This document shows, piece by piece, positions 48,407 to 57,244 of a DNA stretch of 64,000 nucleotides. Both the position numbers and the translations under genes were made by a program. The DNA is taken from NCBI GenBank assembly GCA_963784885.1, contig CAWATA010000005.1, forward strand, positions 124,001 to 188,000, written 5' to 3'. How positions within the stretch are numbered: the stretch's first letter is position 1; every line of letters begins with the position of its first letter. The stretch comes from RHKX01 sp963784885. GTDB lineage: Bacteria; Actinomycetota; Thermoleophilia; Solirubrobacterales; 70-9. Below the pieces are notes generated by a model, which was not told the origin of the DNA, made no database searches, and saw nothing but the letters and a program-made list of their open reading frames with translations.

Positions 48407-49777
48407 TTACTTGACGACGCGGATCAGCTTCTTGTTGACGAACTCCTCGATGCCGTAGCGGCCGAGCTCACGGCCGAAGCCGGAGCGCTTGACGCCGCCG
48501 AACGGGAGCTCGACTCCGTCGAGGCCGACGCCGTTGACGAACACCATGCCGGTATCGAGCTTGTCGGCGATCCGCTCCGCCTGCTCCGGGTCGTCGGAGA
48601 AGACGTAGGATCCGAGGCCGAACGGAGTGTCGTTCGCCAGCTTCACGGCCTCCTCCTCGGACCCGACGCGATAGACGCTCGCCACCGGGCCGAAGAACTC
48701 CTCCCGGTAGGCGTCGTTGTCCTCGGAGATCCCGGTCAGGACCGTCGTCGGGAACCAGTTGTCCCGGCGCTCGCCGCCGACGACGACCTCCGCGCCCTGG
48801 GCGGTCGCGCGATCGAGCTGGTCCTGGAGGCGCTCGGCTGCGGTCGCCGAGGACAGCGGGCCGATCTCGGCGCCCTCGGAGTTCGGGTCGCTCGGCTCAG
48901 TCGACTTCATCTTCTCGGTGAACTTCGAGAGAAAGTCGTCGTAAAGCTCGTCGGCGACGATGAACCGCTTCGCCGCGTTGCACGACTGGCCGGTGTTGTC
49001 GAGCCGGGCCCCGACCGCCGCCTCTACGGCCTCGTCGAGGTCGTCGGTCCCGAGCAGGATGAACGGATCGGACCCGCCGAGCTCGAGCACGACCTTCTTC
49101 AGGTTACGCCCGGCGATCTCGGCGACCGCCGCGCCGGCACGCTCGGAGCCGGTCAGCGAGACGCCCCGCACGCGGGGATCGGCGATCGCCTCGGCGATCT
49201 GGTCGTTGGACGCGAGGATCGTCTGGTAGGCGCCCTCGGGGAATCCCGCCTCGTCGTACATCGCCTGGAGCGCGGTCGCCGACTCCGGGCACTGCGGGGC
49301 CGGCTTCAGCAGGATCGTGTTGCCGGCGATCAGGTTCGGGCCGGCGAACCGGGCCACCTGGTAGTAGGGGAAGTTCCAGGGCATGATCCCGATCAGCGGC
49401 CCCATCGAGGTCTTGCGGACGAGCGCCGTCCCCTCTCCGTCGAGCAGCTTGATCGGCTCGTCGGCGAGGAACTCCTCGGCGTTGTCGGCGTAGTACTCGT
49501 AGATCGCGGCGCAGAAGTCGACCTCGTCGAGGGCCTGACCGCGCGGCTTGCCCATCTCACGGGTCGCGATCTCGGCGAGGGTCTCGCGACGCTCGGTGTG
49601 AAGCTCGGCGACGTGCTTGATCATCGCCGCGCGCTCGGCGACCGTTGAGGACTGCGACCACGTCGCGTGCGCGTCGGCGGCCTTGCCGATCGCCGCCTCG
49701 AGCTCGGCGTCGCTGATGTCCGGGTACTCCTTGACCTGCTCTCCGGTGGCCGGGTTGACGACTGCGTAGTTGCTCAT
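48407..49777 (-). CDS. NAD(P)-dependent aldehyde dehydrogenase, GabD1/succinate-semialdehyde type
   Basis: A 456-residue aldehyde dehydrogenase. MPWNFPYYQV, KPAPQCPESA, LTGSERAGAAV, the general-base Glu in VVLELGGSDPFI and the nucleophile Cys in NTGQSCNAAKRF are present. EFFGPVASVYRV and the C-terminal LPFGGVKRSGFGREL complete the fold. Length and motifs are closest to the short GabD1-type succinate-semialdehyde dehydrogenases of actinobacteria. It stands alone; specificity is inferred. Confidence 0.9.
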   Translation of the reverse strand: MSNYAVVNPATGEQVKEYPDISDAELEAAIGKAADAHATWSQSSTVAERAAMIKHVAELHTERRETLAEIATREMGKPRGQALDEVDFCAAIYEYYADNAEEFLADEPIKLLDGEGTALVRKTSMGPLIGIMPWNFPYYQVARFAGPNLIAGNTILLKPAPQCPESATALQAMYDEAGFPEGAYQTILASNDQIAEAIADPRVRGVSLTGSERAGAAVAEIAGRNLKKVVLELGGSDPFILLGTDDLDEAVEAAVGARLDNTGQSCNAAKRFIVADELYDDFLSKFTEKMKSTEPSDPNSEGAEIGPLSSATAAERLQDQLDRATAQGAEVVVGGERRDNWFPTTVLTGISEDNDAYREEFFGPVASVYRVGSEEEAVKLANDTPFGLGSYVFSDDPEQAERIADKLDTGMVFVNGVGLDGVELPFGGVKRSGFGRELGRYGIEEFVNKKLIRVVK

Positions 49778-49930
49778 CACTGCTCTCCTCGTGGTCCGGG
49801 GCGGAATGGCGTTCTGGCTCATTGCCGGGTGCCCACCGGAGGCTACCCACTGCCCGGAGCTGGCGTCCTCGCAGACCGGCTGCGACGGCGACGGACGGGG
49901 CGACTCGCGACGATGACCGGGGCCGTGGGG

Positions 49931-49967
49931 GGCGACGTTCCGGAACCCGTGGCCCCGGAACGTCGTC
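49931..49967 (-). terminator. Hairpin downstream of the small gene at 49986
   Basis: A 13-bp stem (GGCGACGTTCCGG with CCGGAACGTCGTC, one G-T pair) with an 11-nt loop lies 19 nt past the stop of the small minus-strand gene and probably ends its transcript before the aldehyde dehydrogenase promoter. Confidence 0.6.
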
Positions 49968-49985
49968 GCCGATTGCCGTCCTCGG

Positions 49986-50201
49986 TCAGTGCAACGGCTC
50001 TGGAGCCGCCTCGTCGGGATCGTCCGGCCAGTTGGTCCGGTGCTCGAGCTCGTCGGCGTCGCTCAGCGCCCAGCCGATCCTCTGGATCAGCAGGAGGCTC
50101 GCGGTCTCGGACTCGAAATCGGCCGGGGTGATCCGCTCGCGATGCACCTCGTTCGAGCCATTGCCGCCCGGCCCCTCCGTCGAGATGATTATCTGCGGCA
50201 T
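49986..50201 (-). CDS. Small acidic protein of unknown function (71 residues)
   Basis: A 71-residue protein from ATG 50201 with a strong AGGAAGGAGG site. The sequence begins PQIIISTEGPGGNGSNEVHRERITPADFESE, then a short helix SLLLIQRIGWALSDADELEH, and ends acidic. There is no signal peptide, membrane helix or zinc motif. The good ribosome-binding site and following hairpin support a real gene. No family is recognised. Confidence 0.6.
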   Translation of the reverse strand: MPQIIISTEGPGGNGSNEVHRERITPADFESETASLLLIQRIGWALSDADELEHRTNWPDDPDEAAPEPLH

Positions 50202-50312
50202 CTCGGTCCTCCTTCCTGTCGTGTGCAACGGCAACGTGGCACCGGAGTCTCAGGCTGGAGTAACCGAGCGATAAGTCCTGACCGAATCTTCGAGCGGTCG
50301 ACCCGGCCGGGC

Positions 50313-50996
50313 TCAGACCCCGCGCTCGGGGTTCGCGATCCGGTCGATCCCGTCGGCGAGCCCGGCGAGTGCATCGGCCCGGATTCGCAGCTTCGTCGCA
50401 TGGTGGGCGTTCATGTCGATGCCCCGCAGTCGCTCGGCCGCTCCCCGGGCGGTTGCGAGGACGTCGCCGGGCTCTGTCACCTCGTCGAGGAACCCCGCTT
50501 CTCGTGCGTCCTCCGGGCCGACGATCACACCCGTCACCGCCGCCCGGTCGAAGGCCGGACGGGTGAGCCGGTGGCGAGCGATCGCGATCCCGAAGTAAGG
50601 GAGCGTGAGGCCGATGGCGACCTCGTTGAGCCCGATCTTGAAATCGCCACGGGCGCCGACGCGATGGTCGGCGGAGAGCAGCAGGAAAGCCCCCATCGCC
50701 AGAGCGTTGCCGTTGCACGCGGCGACGATCGGGCGGGGGAACGAGAGCATCCGCTCCGCGGTCCGGGCGCCCGCGGTCAGCATCGTCGGCCAGTCGTCGC
50801 TCTTGAGGTCGAAGCCCGCCGAGAATGTGCGCTCGCGACCGGTCATCACGACGACGGCTTCGTCCGCCTCGGCACGGTCGAGGCCCGCGCCGATCGAGGC
50901 GAGCATCGCCGCCGAAAGGGCATTGACCTTGCCGTCGTCGAGGGTGATCGTCGCGATCCCGTCCGCGAGCTCGTACGTGGTGAGGTCGTCGCTCAT
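50313..50996 (-). CDS. Crotonase/enoyl-CoA hydratase family protein
   Basis: A 227-residue short crotonase. First oxyanion segment RTFSAGFDLK, second NGNALAMGAFLLLSADHRVG, then GLNEVAIGLTLPYFG where the usual catalytic Glu of the QPE site is an Asn-Glu pair. The C-terminal subdomain is shortened. The activity could be hydratase, isomerase or lyase. It is divergent by 36 nt from the PaaI-like thioesterase, suggesting a joint role in acyl-CoA turnover. Confidence 0.85.
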   Translation of the reverse strand: MSDDLTTYELADGIATITLDDGKVNALSAAMLASIGAGLDRAEADEAVVVMTGRERTFSAGFDLKSDDWPTMLTAGARTAERMLSFPRPIVAACNGNALAMGAFLLLSADHRVGARGDFKIGLNEVAIGLTLPYFGIAIARHRLTRPAFDRAAVTGVIVGPEDAREAGFLDEVTEPGDVLATARGAAERLRGIDMNAHHATKLRIRADALAGLADGIDRIANPERGV

Positions 50997-51019
50997 GGCC
51001 GGCAGCCTATTGCCCGGGA

Positions 51020-51025
51020 TAGGGT
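51020..51025 (+). promoter_or_regulatory. -10 box TAGGGT, leaderless thioesterase start
   Basis: TAGGGT ends exactly 7 nt before the GTG at 51033, with no ribosome-binding site in between. It is identical in sequence and spacing to the box before 12281. Confidence 0.55.
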
Positions 51026-51032
51026 CCGGACG

Positions 51033-51422
51033 GTGAGCGACGAGCGCGACTACAGCCCCGGCCCGTTCTCCGTCCACCTCGGGTTCCGAGTCGAGCGGGC
51101 GGACCGGGACGGCTCGCTGGTCGAGGCCGACCCGGGGCCCGAGCACTGCAACGGCGGCGGGATCGTCCACGGCGGCTACCTGAGCGCGCTCCTCGATACG
51201 GCGACGGGATGGGCGGTCCACGCCGGTACGCCCGACGACGTCGCCGCCCCGCACGTCCAGATCAGCGTGCAGTTCATCCGCGCCGCCCTCCCCGGAGCCA
51301 CGCTCGTCTGCCGCGGCCGGAGCGTCTCCGCCGGCCGCAGGATCGCCTCGGCCGAGGCCGAGATCACCCAGGGCGGCCGGCTGATCGCCCGGGCGGTCAC
51401 CAGCCACGCTGTTCTGTCGTAG
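51033..51422 (+). CDS. PaaI family hotdog-fold thioesterase
   Basis: A 129-residue hotdog domain starting at GTG 51033. NGGGIVHGGYLSALLDTATGWAV contains the PaaI-type active-site HGG and Asp, and HVQISVQFIRAALPG and GRRIASAEAEITQGGRLIARA complete the fold. It hydrolyses acyl-CoA thioesters; the chain is not predictable. It is probably leaderless and divergent from a crotonase. Confidence 0.88.
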   Translation: MSDERDYSPGPFSVHLGFRVERADRDGSLVEADPGPEHCNGGGIVHGGYLSALLDTATGWAVHAGTPDDVAAPHVQISVQFIRAALPGATLVCRGRSVSAGRRIASAEAEITQGGRLIARAVTSHAVLS

Positions 51423-51546
51423 TCCCGTCGGGACCGCTTCACCGGACGAACGGGGGGAGCGGCCGATGCAGCCGTCACGGCGGGTGGCGACGACCTTCCG
51501 GATCCCCCCAGGCGCTGCGGCCCGCCGATCGGCCATCCTTGTCCCG

Positions 51547-52611
51547 ATGGCGGGTGACGCAGTCGTGGTCGATGTGGACGGACGCGAGGTCCGGGTCTCG
51601 AGCCCGGGCCGGGTCGTCTTCGAGGCGACCGAGCTGACCGGCGCGGTGACGAAGCTCCAGATCGCCGAGTACTACGTCGCCGTCGGCGACGGGATCATGC
51701 GGGCGCTGCGCGAACGCCCGACGACGCTGGAGCGCTGGCCGAAGGGCGTCCGCGACGGGATCGTCCTGTCGACGCGAGAGCGCGGCGGCGGCGATGCCTT
51801 CTACCAGAAGCGGGTTCCCAAGGGGGCACCCGAATGGGTCGAGACGGCCCGGATCGAGTTCCCCTCGGGCCGCCACGCCGATGAGATCTGCCCGACCGAA
51901 CTGGGCGTCGTCGCATGGTGCGCGCAGATGGGGACGCTGACCTTCCACCCCTGGCCGGTCCGGCGCGCCGACGTCGACCACCCCGACGAGCTCCGGCTCG
52001 ACCTCGACCCCCAACCGGGCACCGGCTTCGGCGACGCAGTCCGGGTCGCCGCCGAGGCGCGGAAGCTGCTCGGGGAGCTCGGCTACGCCGGGTTCCCGAA
52101 GACATCGGGCGGCCGCGGGATCCACATCTACGTCCGGATCGAGCCGCGCTGGACCTTCACCGACATGCGGCACGCGGCGATCGCCTTCGGGCGCGAGCTC
52201 GAGCGGCGGATGCCGGGCGAGGTGACGACCAAGTGGTGGAAGGAGGAGCGGGGCGAGCGGGTCTTCGTCGACTACAACCAGAACGCGCGCGACCGCACGA
52301 TCGCCTCCCCCTACAGCGTCCGCCCGAGGCCCGGTGCGCCGGTATCGGCGCCGCTGTTCTGGGACGAGCTGCCGGACGTCGAGCCGGGCGACTTCACCGT
52401 CGAGTCGATGCCGGCGCGCTTCGCTGAGGTCGGCGATCGCTTCGCGGCGATCGACGAGGTCCACCACTCGCTCGAGCCGCTGCTCGACATGTACGAGCGC
52501 GATGAGGCGGAGGGTGAGGGCGACATGCCCTATCCGCCCGACTACCCGAAGATGCCGGGCGAGCCGAAGCGGGTGCAGCCTTCCCGCGACCGCGATCGCA
52601 GGCAGGACTAG
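51547..52611 (+). CDS. LigD-type primase-polymerase, second copy
   Basis: A 354-residue AEP-fold polymerase. LRLDLDPQPGTGF holds the Asp-x-Asp metal ligands, then TSGGRGIHIYVRI and GERVFVDYNQNARDRTIASPYSVRPRP. A C-terminal extension of about 60 residues (LLDMYERDEAEGEGDMPYPPDYPKMPGEPKR) is Pro/Glu-rich. Overall it resembles the stand-alone PolD-type homologues of LigD polymerase in mycobacteria. It is distinct from the copy coupled to the ligase at 25363. The stop overlaps the convergent oxidase by 4 nt. Likely leaderless (CATCCT 7 nt before the ATG). Confidence 0.9.
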   Translation: MAGDAVVVDVDGREVRVSSPGRVVFEATELTGAVTKLQIAEYYVAVGDGIMRALRERPTTLERWPKGVRDGIVLSTRERGGGDAFYQKRVPKGAPEWVETARIEFPSGRHADEICPTELGVVAWCAQMGTLTFHPWPVRRADVDHPDELRLDLDPQPGTGFGDAVRVAAEARKLLGELGYAGFPKTSGGRGIHIYVRIEPRWTFTDMRHAAIAFGRELERRMPGEVTTKWWKEERGERVFVDYNQNARDRTIASPYSVRPRPGAPVSAPLFWDELPDVEPGDFTVESMPARFAEVGDRFAAIDEVHHSLEPLLDMYERDEAEGEGDMPYPPDYPKMPGEPKRVQPSRDRDRRQD

Positions 52612-53918
52612 GGGGAATCGAGCATCCGGTCGGAGACGCGGTCGATCGCCCATCCGAGCCGCAACGCCGGCGTCGTGAAGAGGGGCGCCGGGGCGAATCT
52701 CGGCGAGTCGCGCCAGACCGCGGCGAGGTCGTCGTGGGCCTCTCCGCCCGCGATCCGGTCGGCGATCAGCGTTCCCAGGTACGGCGCCTGCGAGAGCCCG
52801 TGTCCGTTGTAGCCGAGCGCGTAGAAGACGTCCGGACTCGCCTCCCCGGCGACCGGCAGCCATGAAGGCGTCATCGCGATCCATCCGCCCCAGGCCCGCT
52901 CGGCGGCGACGTCACGCAGCGACGGGAAGCGCTCGTGGAAGCCGCGGACGACGTCGGCGACCACTCCCGGTTCGGGAACGCGTGCCCCGAGCGCGCCGCG
53001 CGGTACCTGCGGGAGACGACTGCCGAAGACGACGGTCCCGCGCTTCGTCGCCCGGTAGCTCTCGAGGATCACGTGCTGGGTGTAGATGCCCTTCGGGCTC
53101 GTCCACCCGGCGTCCTCGAGCCGGCCCGGGGCGATCGGCTCGGTCTCGGCGAGGGTGACGTAGAGGGGCGCCACGACCCGGGGTGGCGCGAACGGGATGT
53201 CGCGGGCGTAGGCGTTGGTCGCGAGCAGGGCCCGGTCGGCGCAGACCACGCCGGCCGGCGTTCGGATCGCCACACCGGCACCGCTGCCGTCGATCGTTGT
53301 GACCGCCGACCGCTCGTGGAGGGACACGCCCGATGCGAGGACCGCCGCGCGAAGCCCACGGGTGAGCAGTCCCGGGTTGAGGACTCCGCCGGCCCGCTCG
53401 AGGATGCCGCCGCGAAAGGAGCGCGGGAGGCCGGCCGCATCCCCGTCGACCAGCTCGACGTCGCCTCCGCACTCGGCGAGGAACGCGACGATCTTCTCTG
53501 CCCGCCGCATCTGCCCTTCGCTCAGCGCGGCGGAAACGTTGCCGCCGGCCTCGTACTCGCAGTCGATCCCGCGGTCGGAGATCAGGCCCCCGGTGAAGCG
53601 CACGGCCGCATCGGCCAGCCGGACCAGCTCGGGTGCCCGGCGCCGGAAGAGCGTCGCCAGCAGCTGCGGGTCACCCCCGATCGTCGGCGTCAGGTGCCCG
53701 GCGTTCCGTGAGCTCGCCCCCCAGCCGCAGAAGGCGGACTCGAGCAGGACCACGTCGGTGCCGAGCTCATCCAATCGCAGCGCCGCGGCCATCCCCGTCA
53801 ACCCGCCGCCGACGACCGCGACGTCGCACCGCCGCTCGCCCTCGAGCGCCGGGACGGGATCGTCCGGCGGGTCGATCCAGCCGCTGAAAGGGAGGCGCTC
53901 GGTTGCGCTCCGTGTCAT
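52608..53918 (-). CDS. FAD-dependent amine/amino-acid oxidase (DAO family)
   Basis: A 436-residue DAO-family flavoenzyme. VAVVGGGLTGMAAALRL at about 35-50 is the dinucleotide-binding motif, followed by CGWGASSRNAGHLTPT and, near the end, YALGYNGHGLSQAPYLGTLIADRI. It is paralogous in layout to the oxidase at 29425. Start ATG 53918 overlaps the stop of the upstream TetR gene (ATGA), so it is the second gene of a TetR operon, divergent from a cytochrome P450. Confidence 0.85.
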   Translation of the reverse strand: MTRSATERLPFSGWIDPPDDPVPALEGERRCDVAVVGGGLTGMAAALRLDELGTDVVLLESAFCGWGASSRNAGHLTPTIGGDPQLLATLFRRRAPELVRLADAAVRFTGGLISDRGIDCEYEAGGNVSAALSEGQMRRAEKIVAFLAECGGDVELVDGDAAGLPRSFRGGILERAGGVLNPGLLTRGLRAAVLASGVSLHERSAVTTIDGSGAGVAIRTPAGVVCADRALLATNAYARDIPFAPPRVVAPLYVTLAETEPIAPGRLEDAGWTSPKGIYTQHVILESYRATKRGTVVFGSRLPQVPRGALGARVPEPGVVADVVRGFHERFPSLRDVAAERAWGGWIAMTPSWLPVAGEASPDVFYALGYNGHGLSQAPYLGTLIADRIAGGEAHDDLAAVWRDSPRFAPAPLFTTPALRLGWAIDRVSDRMLDSP

Positions 53919-54520
53919 CGCGGACAGCCGGGCTGGGCCCGCACGACCTCGGCCTCGAGCAGGGTCCGCGTCAGGTCGACGACCCCCTCGATGTCGGGCT
54001 CCTGGTCGACGGCGATGTTCGCCCAGACCAGCGTTTGCGCGACCAGGCCGATCGCCCGGACCACCGCGTCCGGGGTCTCGCGACCGGGCAGCATCTCGGC
54101 GAGGACGGCGACGATCGTCGCGTCGGACTTCTTGGTCACCGCACCATCGCGGTCGGTGAGGACGCGCAGAGCAAGGGGCGGCTCGCGCCGGGTGAAGGCC
54201 GTGAGGGGCTCGTAGTCGGAGGCGAGTTCGAGGAACCGGCGGACGATCTCGAGGACTCCGTCGACGCCGGTGTCGGTCACCGTCGGCCTGACCTGGTCCA
54301 GCCACTCGTCGATCAGGCTGCTGATCAGGGTGCCCATCAGCTGCTCGCGCTCACCGACCCAGCGGTAGAGCGTCGTCCTGTTGATGCCGAGCTGCTCGGC
54401 CAGCGCCCCCATCTCGACTCGCTCGCCGGCGAGGAACTGCTCGCGGGCGACTCTGACCGCGTCGTCCGCTGTCGGGCGGCGGAATGCGAATGCCGTCTCG
54501 CTGATCTCGGTCTCCGTCAT
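53915..54520 (-). CDS. TetR-type regulator (QsdR-like) of the FAD oxidase/P450 locus
   Basis: A 201-residue regulator from ATG 54520. The HTH is at about residues 31-70 (MGALAEQLGINRTTLYRWVGEREQLMGTL), with TTLYRWVG typical of the QsdR branch, and the C-terminal ligand domain is helical. A CAACG-ATA-CGTTG palindrome lies between this gene and the divergent P450. It probably represses both directions until a lipophilic ligand binds (inference). Confidence 0.85.
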   Translation of the reverse strand: MTETEISETAFAFRRPTADDAVRVAREQFLAGERVEMGALAEQLGINRTTLYRWVGEREQLMGTLISSLIDEWLDQVRPTVTDTGVDGVLEIVRRFLELASDYEPLTAFTRREPPLALRVLTDRDGAVTKKSDATIVAVLAEMLPGRETPDAVVRAIGLVAQTLVWANIAVDQEPDIEGVVDLTRTLLEAEVVRAQPGCPR

Positions 54521-54552
54521 GCCGGTCAGGATAGCGGCCCCGTGCGACGTAC

Positions 54553-54607
54553 CAACGATACGTTGCGATTGCATCGTCTTGACATTCTGTTGCACAACCG
54601 CTAGGCT
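54553..54607 (+). promoter_or_regulatory. TetR-type operator and sigma-70 promoter of the P450 gene
   Basis: CAACG-ATA-CGTTG (54553-54565) is a perfect 5-bp inverted repeat; CGAT-TGC-ATCG follows at 54566-54576. TTGACA (54579-54584), a 17-nt spacer and TAGGCT (54602-54607) form an almost ideal promoter that reads into the P450 start 31 nt later. Confidence 0.7.
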
Positions 54608-54637
54608 GCTCGCTCACGCGAACGGAGGAGAGACGCT

Positions 54638-55897
54638 TTGACCGCCACGATCGAATCCCCGGACCTGAACGAGCTCGACGTCAGCGACCTCGAGCTCTGG
54701 CAGGAGGGGCCGCCCCACGAGGTGTTCCGGGAGCTGCGAGAGCGACCCGGGCTCCATTGGAGCGACCTCGGCGACTTCCCCGACGAGGGCGGGTTCTGGT
54801 CGGTCGTCCGCTTCGAGGACATCGCCACGGTCGGCCGTGATCACGAGACGTTCTCCTCCGACCGGAGCATCATCCTCGTCGATCACCTCGCGCCGGAGGG
54901 GGAGCCCGATCCGATCGACCTCAGCGCCAACATGCTGATCTCGCAGGATCCACCCCGGCACGACCGACTCAAGAGCCTCGTCCAGCGCGCGTTCACACCG
55001 AAGCGCGCACAGGAGCACACCGAGCGGATGCGGGAGATCATCAATCTCGTCTGGGACCGGGCGCTCGAGGCCAATCCCGACGGGCGTCTCGACCTCGTCC
55101 AGGACGTCGGCGTCTACGTCCCCTCGATGGTGATCGGCGACATGCTCGGCGTGCCGAGGGAGGATGCCGACAAGCTCGTCGACTGGACGAACCGGACGAC
55201 GGCGTTCGAGGACCCGCGGATGGTCCCCGATCTCGGCGAGGTCTGGCGCGCCCTCGAGGAGTTCATCCCGTACGTCAACGAGATGATCGTGGAGCGGGAA
55301 TCGAACCCGACCGACGACCTCACCTCGGCGGTCATCGAGGCCGAGATCGACGGCGAGCGGCTCAGCCACGAAGAGGTCCTGATGTTCTTCTTCCTGCTGA
55401 TGGTCGCCGGCAACGACTCGACCCGGGCCGTCTTCACCTCGGGCATGAAGAGCCTGATGGAGGACCCCGAGCAGATGGAGCTGGTCCGCTCCGGCGCCGT
55501 TCCGCTCGAGCAGGTCGTGGAGGAATTCGTGCGCTTCCATCCCGCCTTCGCCTACATGCGCCGCACGGCGACGCGCGACGCGGAGGTCGCAGGGCAGGAG
55601 ATCGCTGCCGGCGACAAGCTCGCGCTCTGGTACGTATCGGGCAACCGAGACGCAACCGCGTTCGACGACCCCGACGTCTTCGATGTCCGCCGCGACCCGA
55701 ACCCCCATCAGGGCTTCGGCGGCGGCGGCCGCCACTTCTGCCTCGGCGCCGGCCTCGCCCGGCTCGAGCTGAAGCTCTGGATCGAGGAGACGCTGGATCG
55801 CTTCTCCGGGCTCGAGATGGACGGGCCGACGGAGCGCATGCGCTCCACCTTCCTCAACCAGTGGAGCAACATCCCGGTCGCCTTGACTGAGCGCTGA
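54638..55897 (+). CDS. Cytochrome P450
   Basis: A 419-residue P450. The I-helix oxygen motif is MVAGNDSTR, the ExxR is in VVEEFVRF and the heme-binding loop is FGGGGRHFCLGAGLA with the Cys ligand. It is soluble and needs external ferredoxin and reductase, none of which is nearby. The TTG start has GGAGGAGA 6 nt upstream. It is controlled by a near-consensus promoter under the divergent TetR. The GGGGRHFCLGA loop and AGNDST motif resemble steroid/fatty-acid hydroxylating actinobacterial P450s; the substrate is unproven. Confidence 0.92.
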   Translation: MTATIESPDLNELDVSDLELWQEGPPHEVFRELRERPGLHWSDLGDFPDEGGFWSVVRFEDIATVGRDHETFSSDRSIILVDHLAPEGEPDPIDLSANMLISQDPPRHDRLKSLVQRAFTPKRAQEHTERMREIINLVWDRALEANPDGRLDLVQDVGVYVPSMVIGDMLGVPREDADKLVDWTNRTTAFEDPRMVPDLGEVWRALEEFIPYVNEMIVERESNPTDDLTSAVIEAEIDGERLSHEEVLMFFFLLMVAGNDSTRAVFTSGMKSLMEDPEQMELVRSGAVPLEQVVEEFVRFHPAFAYMRRTATRDAEVAGQEIAAGDKLALWYVSGNRDATAFDDPDVFDVRRDPNPHQGFGGGGRHFCLGAGLARLELKLWIEETLDRFSGLEMDGPTERMRSTFLNQWSNIPVALTER

Positions 55898-55940
55898 CGG
55901 CAGCCCTCAGGTCGGCGGTGACCCCTATCCTCGACGGAGG

Positions 55941-55967
55941 ATGGACGGGCGTCCCGCAGCGCCATGA
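55941..55967 (+). promoter_or_regulatory. 8-codon mini-ORF overlapping the cyclase start
   Basis: ATG 55941 opens an eight-residue ORF (MDGRPAAP) whose TGA (55965-55967) overlaps the ATG of the cyclase at 55964. A TATCCT box (55926-55931) lies 9 nt upstream and a GGAGG directly precedes the ATG. The layout repeats that at 22457-22486. Confidence 0.45.
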
Positions 55968-57217
55968 GCGATCGGCCCACCGCGTTGCGGCGGCTTCTCG
56001 CGATCGGCGGAGACCCGGCCGACACCGAGGAGACGCGGCTGCGGAAGTCGGTCCTCGTCCTCTCCGCGCTGCTGATGGCGGGGCTGGCTTCGATCTGGAT
56101 CCTGACCTACGCCGTCCTCGGCCTCTGGGAGTCGGCCGCGATCCCGTTCGCCTACCAGCTCGCATCGGCAACGAGCCTCGCCGTCTTCGCCGGGACGCGG
56201 CGATTCATCGTTTTCCGCCGCAGCCAGCTCCTGATGAGTCTTGTCTTTCCCTTCGTGCTGCAGTGGTCGCTGGGCGGATTCGAGAATGGCTCGGCCGTCT
56301 GCCTCTGGGGGTTGACGTCGCCGCTGGGCGCGCTGCTGTTCGCCGGGGCGCGGCAGTCGATCCCGTGGTTCGCCGGGTTCGCCGGCCTCGTCGCAGTATC
56401 GGCGGCCTTCGACTCCACGGTTGCCGGCTCGGCCCCGGACATTCCCCAAGACGTGGTGATCGTCTTCTTCGCGCTCAACCTCCTCGGTGTGGCCACGACC
56501 ACCTACGCGCTGCTCCAGTACTTCGTCCGCGCGCGCGAGCAGGCGGCGGCGGAGCTAGCGCTGGAACACGCCGCGCTCGAACTCGAGCAGGAGAAGTCGG
56601 AGCGGTTGCTGCTCAACGTCCTCCCCGAGCCGGTCGCCGCGCGACTCAAGGAGCGCGAGGAGATCATCGCCGACGGGTTCGCCGACGTCACAGTTCTGTT
56701 CGCCGATCTGGTCGGGTTCACGGAGCTCGCCGGGCGGATGCCGCCGGACGAGTTGGTGTCCATGCTCGACCGGGTCTTCGCCCACTGGGACTCGCTCGCC
56801 GCCGAGCGCGGCGTCGAGAAGATCAAAACGATCGGCGACGCCTACATGGCCGCCGCGGGGGTGCCGCTCCCCCGCGAGGATCACGCCGAGGCCATCGCGT
56901 CGCTGGCGCTGGCGATGAACGCCGACATCGAGGACTCGGCCGAGCGGCTCGGAGTGCCGCTCGCGGTCCGAATCGGGATCGACACCGGTCCCGTCGTCGC
57001 CGGCGTGATCGGCCAGTCGAAGTTCATCTACGACCTCTGGGGCGACACGGTGAACATCGCGAGCCGGATGGAGTCCCACGGCGTGGCGGGCGAGATCCAG
57101 GTCACCGCGAGGACCCGCGACCGGCTGGTCGGGAGTTTCGAGCTGAGCTACCGCGGGACGATCGAGGTCAAGGGCAAGGGAGCGATGGAAAGCTACCTCC
57201 TGCTCGGCCCCCGGTGA
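55964..57217 (+). CDS. Membrane class III adenylate/guanylate cyclase
   Basis: A 417-residue protein with six predicted membrane helices (about 30-180), a short coiled-coil linker (ELALEHAALELEQEKSERLLLNVLPEPVAARLKE) and a class III cyclase domain from about residue 235. Metal-binding Asp residues are in TVLFADLVGFTEL and IKTIGDAYMA, and the segment FIYDLWGDTVNIASRMES supplies the transition-state Asn and Arg. The second metal Asp and the Lys/Asp substrate-specifying pair look conserved, which would favour ATP and cAMP, but specificity is not certain. Confidence 0.92.
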   Translation: MSDRPTALRRLLAIGGDPADTEETRLRKSVLVLSALLMAGLASIWILTYAVLGLWESAAIPFAYQLASATSLAVFAGTRRFIVFRRSQLLMSLVFPFVLQWSLGGFENGSAVCLWGLTSPLGALLFAGARQSIPWFAGFAGLVAVSAAFDSTVAGSAPDIPQDVVIVFFALNLLGVATTTYALLQYFVRAREQAAAELALEHAALELEQEKSERLLLNVLPEPVAARLKEREEIIADGFADVTVLFADLVGFTELAGRMPPDELVSMLDRVFAHWDSLAAERGVEKIKTIGDAYMAAAGVPLPREDHAEAIASLALAMNADIEDSAERLGVPLAVRIGIDTGPVVAGVIGQSKFIYDLWGDTVNIASRMESHGVAGEIQVTARTRDRLVGSFELSYRGTIEVKGKGAMESYLLLGPR

Positions 57218-57244
57218 CAGCTGCCGCGCTCGGGGCGGTGCGCG

